A stretch of DNA of 39,966 nucleotides from JBBRNH01 sp038230415 (GTDB taxonomy: Bacteria; Bacteroidota; Bacteroidia; Cytophagales; Spirosomataceae), in the NCBI GenBank assembly GCA_038230415.1, contig JBBRNH010000050.1:1-39966 (forward strand), written 5' to 3'. The translations under genes were made by a program, and so were the position numbers. The stretch's first letter is position 1. Every line of letters starts with the position of its first letter. This document shows positions 16,666-22,986 of the stretch, in pieces. Under the pieces are notes generated by a model. That model did not search any database. It saw only the letters and a list, made by a program, of their open reading frames with translations, and had not been told where the DNA came from.

Positions 16666-18561
16666 TCAACGTATAATTGTGACCGTTCCCCGGTACGTGA
16701 ACGGTTCTCCGTTGGTCAGTTCTATGTCGAGAACGTAGGCAAAACTGCCCGTGCGATTCTGGGCGGGCAGGTTCATGGCATCCCAGAGCGTATCGCCACT
16801 GCGGGCCGTGAAGGGGTCAAGGCTAAAGACCACGCTCCCCCACCGATTAAACACCCGGAACCCGTTGATGGTCATGCGTTCGCCGGGGAACCGAATCGTC
16901 AGTTCGTCATTCTGGCCGTCGCCATTGGGCGAGAAAGCGGTGGGCAGATACACGGCATCGCGGCAATTTTCGGGAATATCGGCTCCGTAGCGGGCCACGC
17001 AGCCGGTTCCGTCGCGCACCAAAGCCGTGTAGGAGCCGGGGGCTTTGGCCGTAAAATCGGGCGAGGGCTGAAACGTAGTACCGTCGAGCGAATAGGTCAG
17101 GCCGGTGCTGCCGCTGGCCCGTATGCTCATCGTGCCATCGGCGAGGCCGCAATTGGCGCGGGTGACGGAGACCTGCTCGATGCGGGGGCCGCTGCTGGCC
17201 CCGATGGTGGCCGACCGGGTGTCGGCGCAACCGTCGGCATCGCGCACCAATACGGTGTAGGTGCCGCTTTTGAGGTCTGTAAACGTGGGCAGGGGTTGGT
17301 AGGTGGTGCCATCAAGCGAGTAGGTCAGCGGTTGCCGCCCGTCAGCCACCCGGAGCAATAAACTGCCGTTATCCTGCCCGCAGGTGGTGCTGTTGGCCTG
17401 AACAGCGGTCAGCTTTGGCCCGGCTACGGATGCCAGCACGCTTACCACCTGGGTCTGCACACAGTTTCCCTCATCTTTCATGGTGAGGGTATAGCTGCCG
17501 GGCGGCACGTTGAAGGGTGTAGCCATCCCGGCATTGAGGATCAGGTAATTCCGGTTGTCGAAGGCTACGCTCAACTGCCCGGTGCCGCCCGATGCCGACA
17601 CCGAAATCTGCCCCGTTGCCGACCCACACCTCGGCGGGGTGGCCGTTACGGTATTGAATCGCAGGGGATCAGTGGCCGTGAGCGTTACGGGGCGGGTGGC
17701 CTGGCAACCGCCGGGGTCTCTGGCGACGATGGTGTAGGTACCGCCCGCGAGATTGGTGAAGGTGGGGCTGCGTTGCGCCGGGCCGCCATTCAGGCTGTAT
17801 TCTACGTTGGTGCCGCCCGTTGCCGAAACGGTGATGGCCTGCCTGCCGCACGACTCCGGCGCGACTGCCACCTCGTTGATTTTCAGGTCAATCACATCAA
17901 TGGCAATGGGTACTGCCGGGCTTTCGGTGTTATAAACCGTCTGCGTCACATACAGGGTCGTGCTTTGGGGCAGGGTGGTGGCATACAAACTGCCCGTAGC
18001 CAGCAACCGCGTTTTCTGGGGGGAGTCATACCAGCGGATGGCCTGCCCCGTCACGTTCAGCGACACGGGAGCGTTTTTGCAGTAGGTGGTGCCTGATTTA
18101 AGCCGAATCCGGTACAGTTCCATTTTGCCCCCGCCCCGTTCGCTACAGTAGGGCGGGTTGTAGATATTGGCGTATGTCCCTTTCAGACTCTCGGTTACGG
18201 GGTCGTAGGTGAGGGCAACATCCCAGTAGCATATATTCTGGTCGTTGCGCCCGCCGTTGCGGTTGGCTTCTTTAAACGTCAGTTGGTTGTTGGCAAATCG
18301 CCCGCTCACATAAGCCAAGCCACCAAAGGCTAAGGTTGGGTTGGCGGTGCGGGCCGTGCCGCCGATGGTTGCGCCACTGCTGGTGAGGCTGGCCGTGTAG
18401 TTATAAATATCGTTGTTGGGGTCGGTGGGGTAGGTGACACCCAACCAAAAGCCCGCCATATCCTGCGCGAAGGACACCGGCATAACACCCGGCATTACCA
18501 GCAACGTCACCGTTATCAACCCGCCACTCATCCACCGTTTCAGTACTGCCATCGTTCCCAT
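16666..18561 (-). CDS. SprB-repeat surface protein with gliding-motility-associated (T9SS type B) C-terminal domain
   Basis: A 631-residue secreted protein; ATG at 18561 or three codons later at 18552, then a signal peptide ending VSFAQ. The N-terminal part (about 35-160; DMAGFWLGVTYPTDPNND, with paired cysteines) is a domain I do not recognise. Four SprB-type modules follow between about 235 and 535, each with an N-terminal Cys, a GG or G turn, a YSLDG-like strand and a closing GTYT...RDxxGC motif. The tail, starting VYLPTAFSPNGDGQNDELTI and running through FRVFNRWGSVVF, is the type B T9SS sorting domain. Such proteins are exported to the cell surface and are often adhesins. Convergent with the GH20 gene and divergent from the HTH gene. 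Confidence 0.9.
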   Translation of the reverse strand: MGTMAVLKRWMSGGLITVTLLVMPGVMPVSFAQDMAGFWLGVTYPTDPNNDIYNYTASLTSSGATIGGTARTANPTLAFGGLAYVSGRFANNQLTFKEANRNGGRNDQNICYWDVALTYDPVTESLKGTYANIYNPPYCSERGGGKMELYRIRLKSGTTYCKNAPVSLNVTGQAIRWYDSPQKTRLLATGSLYATTLPQSTTLYVTQTVYNTESPAVPIAIDVIDLKINEVAVAPESCGRQAITVSATGGTNVEYSLNGGPAQRSPTFTNLAGGTYTIVARDPGGCQATRPVTLTATDPLRFNTVTATPPRCGSATGQISVSASGGTGQLSVAFDNRNYLILNAGMATPFNVPPGSYTLTMKDEGNCVQTQVVSVLASVAGPKLTAVQANSTTCGQDNGSLLLRVADGRQPLTYSLDGTTYQPLPTFTDLKSGTYTVLVRDADGCADTRSATIGASSGPRIEQVSVTRANCGLADGTMSIRASGSTGLTYSLDGTTFQPSPDFTAKAPGSYTALVRDGTGCVARYGADIPENCRDAVYLPTAFSPNGDGQNDELTIRFPGERMTINGFRVFNRWGSVVFSLDPFTARSGDTLWDAMNLPAQNRTGSFAYVLDIELTNGEPFTYRGTVTIIR

Positions 18562-18806
18562 AGAGTCGTTAAGAATAACAAGCGTTCAACGTAAAACTAA
18601 AAAATCTGTTGGCAACGAGCCAGTAAAATCAGGTAATCTTAGCCACCGGCTGATCCGTAATCCGGTAATCCGGTGATGTAGGCGTATTAGGCGCACATAC
18701 GCACTTTTACGCCCGTATATTTCCCGAAATGCTGTTCACAAAAACTTAATACGTGCTTTTTCACAAAAAAGCGTATTATTGGTGCATTATCCAGCAACTA
18801 AAACCA
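18562..18806. promoter_or_regulatory. Divergent intergenic region with clustered CGTAT/ATACG motifs
   Basis: This 245-base gap separates the SprB-repeat gene from the small HTH gene. CGTAT or its complement occurs five times within about 100 bases (18683, 18697, 18714, 18749, 18772). Two pairs are arranged as inverted repeats: GCGTAT/ATACGC at 18682-18702 and AATACG/CGTATT at 18748-18777, the latter enclosing CTTTTT/AAAAAG. These could be operator sites for the HTH protein; this is inference. Two tandem AATCCGGT units also occur around 18658-18675. Confidence 0.45.
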
Positions 18807-19079
18807 ATGCACCATGTATGTACAAGTTACCCCCCCCGAAATGTGGTGACATTTCTGGCCGCGCTGACCCCGCGTGAGTACGAAGCCCTGCAACGCAGTT
18901 GCCACACGCCCTACTGCCCCGGCATTGCCGGTCAGATGAATATTACGCCCGGCGCGGTTTATAAACTCCGCAAAGAGGTGATGAGCAAGGCCGCCGACGA
19001 GGGCCTGAAAGAGGGTGAGCGGCAAGCGGCTTTCCGGCGGCTGCTCAGCACGGTGGAGCCGTATCTGCGGCCTTTGTAA
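18807..19079 (+). CDS. Small helix-turn-helix protein (LuxR-type HTH-like)
   Basis: A 90-residue protein. Residues 16-60 (FLAALTPREYEALQR ... AGQMNITPGAVYKLRKEVM) resemble the GerE/LuxR DNA-binding helix-turn-helix, including the LTPRE start and the recognition helix ending in a basic stretch; an unusual CHTPYC insertion sits between the first two helices. No receiver or sensor domain is attached, so it may be a stand-alone regulator. The chosen ATG (18807) is one of two overlapping candidates: ATG 18814 is in another frame and would join this gene only if a C8 run (18830-18837) gained one base. It is followed 24 bases later by a perfect palindrome. Function and targets are unknown. Confidence 0.65.
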   Translation: MHHVCTSYPPRNVVTFLAALTPREYEALQRSCHTPYCPGIAGQMNITPGAVYKLRKEVMSKAADEGLKEGERQAAFRRLLSTVEPYLRPL

Positions 19080-19102
19080 ACACCCCGTGAAAAACCGATG
19101 GG

Positions 19103-19151
19103 CTGTACACCCAAAAGTCACCCAAACATTGGGTGACTTTTGGGTGTACAG
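19103..19151. promoter_or_regulatory. Perfect 23-bp palindrome with 3-base loop
   Basis: Bases 19103-19125 are the exact reverse complement of 19129-19151, separated by ACA. Each arm contains two CACCCAAA units and ends in TGTACAG. It lies between the HTH gene stop and the lipoprotein start. No T-run follows on either strand, so it is either a strong RNA hairpin or an operator overlapping the lipoprotein promoter. Confidence 0.8.
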
Positions 19152-19200
19152 GTCTATAAAATCATGCTGACCTTTGGTGCAACAAAACGGTGCAACGGCG

Positions 19201-20058
19201 ATGAAAGCGACGATGATTGACGGACTTGTGCTGCTGGCAATGCTGGCCTTGGGCATTGGCTGCAAGAAGGAGGTGGAGGAGATGAAACCGGACGAAACAA
19301 TCTCTATTCCGTTGACGAGTTGCCGTATAAAGCAAATGGTCTATAAAAATGGAAACCTTCAACTGCCCACAATTGACCGCGAAAACATTACAGTTGATGG
19401 TAAATCCCTGACTGTTAGCACGAAAAATACAACCGTTTACACCTACGATAGCCAAAACAGACTTATCAAGGAACGGCGATTACATTCAGTCGGGAAGGCT
19501 GATTCCATTATCTACGTATACAAGGAAAAAACCATTTTAGTCTTTAATTATGAATATGACGTTTTTGATAAGAAATACTATTATAAGAAAGATACGTTGT
19601 TGCTGAATAATAACGGGTTCGTGGTAAAAAAAGCGGGTTATAAAACTTTAGAGTATGATACAGCCGGTTTCTTGATTAAGTCAGTCTTCACGGGCGGGAG
19701 TTATTCGGCGGTTGTCAGTGCAGAAAATATTATTAGGATAGGTGGTTATACAGAAGGAGGATATGGTACTCAAGGCTGGCGATATCAATACGACTCACTT
19801 CGGTCTAATATTCCCAATCTGACTCCATTTTATGGAAGCGAAAGCCGCAATCTGCTTATCAAAGCAACAACGTTCGTGTTTGGTAGTATTTATTATTCAG
19901 ATAGCGATAAATATAAGATTGAGTATTCGTACGATTTTTATTCTAACAAACAGGTGAGACGACGCATTGCCTACGGAACAGCCATAAATAAGAGCTGGCC
20001 GTTTGAATATGACGCGAATGGCATCGGTGTTACCGACTTTACCTACGACTGTCCCTGA
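19201..20058 (+). CDS. Putative lipoprotein with YD-like repeats, function unknown
   Basis: A 285-residue protein; start at the ATG at 19201, which puts a lipoprotein signal directly at the N-terminus: the hydrophobic stretch LVLLAMLALGIG is followed by Cys21 and then KKEVEE. The mature part has YTYDSQNRLIKE, LEYDTAGFLIK and FEYDANGIGVTDF, motifs like those of YD-repeat/DUF4595-type lipoproteins of Bacteroidota, spaced along a beta-rich chain. I do not recognise an enzymatic domain. Codons are much richer in A/T than those of the neighbours (many AAA, TAT, ATT), suggesting recent acquisition. The following esterase gene starts 52 bases later on the same strand and is likely co-transcribed. 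A GACCTTTG box at 19169 is a weak -7 candidate. Confidence 0.65.
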   Translation: MKATMIDGLVLLAMLALGIGCKKEVEEMKPDETISIPLTSCRIKQMVYKNGNLQLPTIDRENITVDGKSLTVSTKNTTVYTYDSQNRLIKERRLHSVGKADSIIYVYKEKTILVFNYEYDVFDKKYYYKKDTLLLNNNGFVVKKAGYKTLEYDTAGFLIKSVFTGGSYSAVVSAENIIRIGGYTEGGYGTQGWRYQYDSLRSNIPNLTPFYGSESRNLLIKATTFVFGSIYYSDSDKYKIEYSYDFYSNKQVRRRIAYGTAINKSWPFEYDANGIGVTDFTYDCP

Positions 20059-20110
20059 TCACGACGGCCTGATTCTCCAATAATTCCTTCACAGTTTAAA
20101 TTTTACACAA

Positions 20111-22792
20111 ATGAGAAACATCTTGTTCCTCATGGGCTACTGCTTTGTATCCATGATTTGCCAGGCACAGTCAACTGGACCTGCTACCAGCATCAATTTG
20201 GGTTTGCCCTTAGACGGTTCTGTCTATCAGCAGGGCAACGACGGGCGCGGAACTATTAAAGTCGGCGGTTCCCTCAATTCGCAAAACTTTTTCTTGGGCC
20301 GATATGCGTCCATTACGGCTAAGCTGATTGGTCTTGATGTGTACACGGGAGATCCTCTGAGTCCTGCTGTTGAGTACCGGGTGAACTTATCACGCAACGG
20401 AACTGCCTTTTTTGGCGAAGCTACTGTGCCAGCAGGCTGGTATCTGCTGGCGATTAACACAAATTTGCCAGCCGCGAACAACGCCCCTCAAAGTGTTATT
20501 CCCGGCACACGCCCTATTATCAATTACCTCAGCCGGTCAATCAAAGTAGGGGTTGGCGAAGTGTTTATAATTGGCGGCCAATCAAACGCACAGGGGTTGC
20601 CGAATCGCCCGGATAAAGACGACATCAATATCGCCCAACCCAGACCTACTGCTACCACAGCCGACGGGATCCGGGTTCAGCCAATTGACGTAAATACAAC
20701 CAGTGTTGACAACACCCCAAGTCCAAACGACCCGAACCTATTCTATAACGCTGTTTACGGTGTGGACATGAGTAAAATCAAGGCTGCTTTTATTAAGCCT
20801 ATGGCTTCAGTGGCATCCGTGCGTGATGATCAAGGTATTGCACCGACTGGGGCATCATTATGGTACTGGGCCGAATTGGGGCGGAAAATAGCGGGTAAAT
20901 TTGCTAAGCCTGTTCCAGTTGCATTCTTTAATGTGGCTTGGGGCGGTACGCATATCAAAGCGTGGTCACAGTCAACCGACGGCACTACTGGTCCTCCAGG
21001 GGACCCAAGAGCAGGTAGCAATAACTTTTACTTACCTGGCAGTCCATATGAAGTCTTGAAGAAAGCTCTGCAAACATACGGCTCAACATACGGCGTGAGA
21101 GCGGTACTCTGGCTACAAGGAGAAACTGATGCATTGGCCTTAAAAAACAGAGTCAATTCGTGGGGCAATCGTGCTGTTACAGATCAGAACGATTACAGAG
21201 ATCAGCTTCATCGCGTAATCCGTCAGACCAGAACAGATTTTGGCGATGTAAATTGGGTAATTGGCAGAACGTCAATTATTGGGGATGTTGTTGCCGGGTC
21301 GTCAGAGAGTAATACCATCGAAACCGGACAAACGTTGGCAGTCAGTTCTGCCCCAGCAGTTAGTCCGATTATCAGTCGGGTATATTACGGCCCCAACATG
21401 AACCAGTTGGTAATGGCGCGTCGTACATCTGCTATATTGCCCATGTATGGGTCTGATGAACCTGTTCATTTTTTGCGTAAAAATCTGTCAGATGGCAGTA
21501 GCCCGGATGGGCTGGCTCAGGCTGCCGAGGCATGGTCGCAATCGCTAAACAACTTATATCAAGTTGGTAGCTCTGCCGAGCCAATTTTACCACAAGCCAT
21601 AGGCACTACTCCTGAGACCGTCGAAATTAGTGCTGATGGGCAAACAGTTTCCATATCTACAACCAAGCAGGTAAGGTGGGTAGCTGATAATAATGGCTTC
21701 ATGAACTTGGATGCTCCGCTTAGCTACAATTCATCAATGCCTACGAATAGTAACGGACGAATGCGGGCGATATTGGTAGATTCCAAGGGCCGATACACGC
21801 TCACACAGGCAATTGATTTCCCATACACTGTTGTTGACGACACTGGTACAACATCCACCACCGGCGTTGTCTGCGCCGAAGCCGAAGGCGGCAACCGCAG
21901 CCCCGGTACAGAGGTATCGTCGGGCGGCAATGCGTCGGGCGGGCAGTATGTGGGTGGTTTCGACGGGGCCAGCCGCTATGTGGACTTCCCCGTAAACGTG
22001 ACTTCGGCGGGCAATTATCCGCTCACGTTTTATTATTCGTCAGGCGAGTCGGGCGGTTATATTGATTACAGCATCAACGGTGGGGGTGCCAACCGGCAGA
22101 ACATCACCGCCAACGGCTACTGGAATCAGTTTATCGCGGCTCCAGCCCTCAGTGTGGCCCTCAACACCGGAGCCAACACGATTCGGGTGCAGGGTGGTTT
22201 CCGCTTCACCCTCGACAAGATTTGCGTGAATGGCGGCACCACCACCACGCCCCCAACGGGCAGTTTTGCCCTCGACACGCCATCGCTCAATTGCGCCACC
22301 AACACAGTTACCCTGACTACATCGGGCGGCAACGGCAGCACGGTGGAGTATCAGGCCATTGGCCTGCGGGGTTGGAGTACCAACAACGTGTTTCCCATTC
22401 CGACCCATCAGCGCAACGGCACTACGTTCGCGTTTCAAGCCCGGCAGAGCGGCATTGAGGTTGGTCAGTCGCTAACGACCAACTGCACCGGCCCTCGATT
22501 AGGCGTAACGGCTTCGGAGCCGGATTCAGACGGGGATACGGGCTTGGTTATCAGCCCGAATCCGTCGTCGGGGCGGGTGTCGGTGCGGTTCCGGTTGGGT
22601 GCGGGTGAGCGGGGCAGTCTGGTGGTGCAAAGCCTGACGGGAACAGTGTTGCAGAGCCGGGCGGTGGTTGGCACGGGCGCGGCCCAGACGGAAGTGTTGG
22701 ATATGGAACGCGAACCGTCGGGGCTGTATCTGATTCGGGTGAGTGGTGGTACTGGCAAAGCCCAGACGGGCCGGGTATTATTAATGCGGTAG
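20111..22792 (+). CDS. Secreted SGNH/sialate O-acetylesterase-like hydrolase with carbohydrate-binding and T9SS type A domains
   Basis: An 893-residue protein. Signal peptide 1-19 (MRNILFLMGYCFVSMICQA). The catalytic region (about 145-490) has the SGNH blocks of the SASA family: EVFIIGGQSNAQG with nucleophile Ser158, FFNVAWGGTHIKAW and AVLWLQGETDAL (Gly337-Asp340); a possible acidic/His pair lies in SDEPVHF. A CBM6-type carbohydrate-binding module follows (about 575-695: CAEAEGGNRSPGTEV ... GGFRFTLDKICVNGG), then a short linker domain and a type A T9SS tail (VISPNPSSGRVSVRFRL ... GLYLIRVSGG). It should remove acetyl groups from polysaccharides outside the cell. The DNA is AT-richer up to about 21840 and typical GC-rich from there on, coinciding with the catalytic/CBM boundary. 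Confidence 0.85.
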   Translation: MRNILFLMGYCFVSMICQAQSTGPATSINLGLPLDGSVYQQGNDGRGTIKVGGSLNSQNFFLGRYASITAKLIGLDVYTGDPLSPAVEYRVNLSRNGTAFFGEATVPAGWYLLAINTNLPAANNAPQSVIPGTRPIINYLSRSIKVGVGEVFIIGGQSNAQGLPNRPDKDDINIAQPRPTATTADGIRVQPIDVNTTSVDNTPSPNDPNLFYNAVYGVDMSKIKAAFIKPMASVASVRDDQGIAPTGASLWYWAELGRKIAGKFAKPVPVAFFNVAWGGTHIKAWSQSTDGTTGPPGDPRAGSNNFYLPGSPYEVLKKALQTYGSTYGVRAVLWLQGETDALALKNRVNSWGNRAVTDQNDYRDQLHRVIRQTRTDFGDVNWVIGRTSIIGDVVAGSSESNTIETGQTLAVSSAPAVSPIISRVYYGPNMNQLVMARRTSAILPMYGSDEPVHFLRKNLSDGSSPDGLAQAAEAWSQSLNNLYQVGSSAEPILPQAIGTTPETVEISADGQTVSISTTKQVRWVADNNGFMNLDAPLSYNSSMPTNSNGRMRAILVDSKGRYTLTQAIDFPYTVVDDTGTTSTTGVVCAEAEGGNRSPGTEVSSGGNASGGQYVGGFDGASRYVDFPVNVTSAGNYPLTFYYSSGESGGYIDYSINGGGANRQNITANGYWNQFIAAPALSVALNTGANTIRVQGGFRFTLDKICVNGGTTTTPPTGSFALDTPSLNCATNTVTLTTSGGNGSTVEYQAIGLRGWSTNNVFPIPTHQRNGTTFAFQARQSGIEVGQSLTTNCTGPRLGVTASEPDSDGDTGLVISPNPSSGRVSVRFRLGAGERGSLVVQSLTGTVLQSRAVVGTGAAQTEVLDMEREPSGLYLIRVSGGTGKAQTGRVLLMR

Positions 22793-22818
22793 CCTACTTA
22801 CGTCTCCTTACTCACAAC

Positions 22819-22858
22819 AACTCCCCGGTGCTGGTCAGACGATCAGCATCGGGGAGTT
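22819..22858 (+). terminator. Terminator hairpin between convergent genes
   Basis: Arms 22819-22833 and 22844-22858 pair over 15 positions with one G-U wobble (AACTCCCCGGTGCTG with CAGCATCGGGGAGTT), loop 10 bases, followed by a short TTTT stretch on the plus strand that includes the last stem bases. It probably ends the esterase mRNA. Confidence 0.75.
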
Positions 22859-22986
22859 TTCATGGGGTAACCACCGCCCGCCGATGCACAGTCCTCGCCA
22901 ACCCGCAGCACATACACCCCGGCAGCCACACTGCGTATATAAACCATCGTTTGTTCACCCGCAACAATCTGTTGCCCAACTATGCT
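22843..22986 (-). pseudogene. Remnant of a T9SS type A sorting domain
   Basis: Directly behind the stop codon of the TonB-type receptor, a minus-strand frame reads GQQIVAGEQTMVYIRS followed by VAAGVYVLRVGEDCASAGG, ending at a TGA inside the terminator hairpin. The GxxV...VAAGVYVLRVG pattern is the last two strands of a type A T9SS tail. There is no start codon or upstream domain, so it is the end of a gene whose body has been lost, probably when the receptor gene or a rearrangement replaced it. Confidence 0.6.

Noticed and set aside
20059..20110. Terminator between the lipoprotein and the esterase gene
   Set aside because: No stem-loop with T-run seen; the two genes are more likely co-transcribed.
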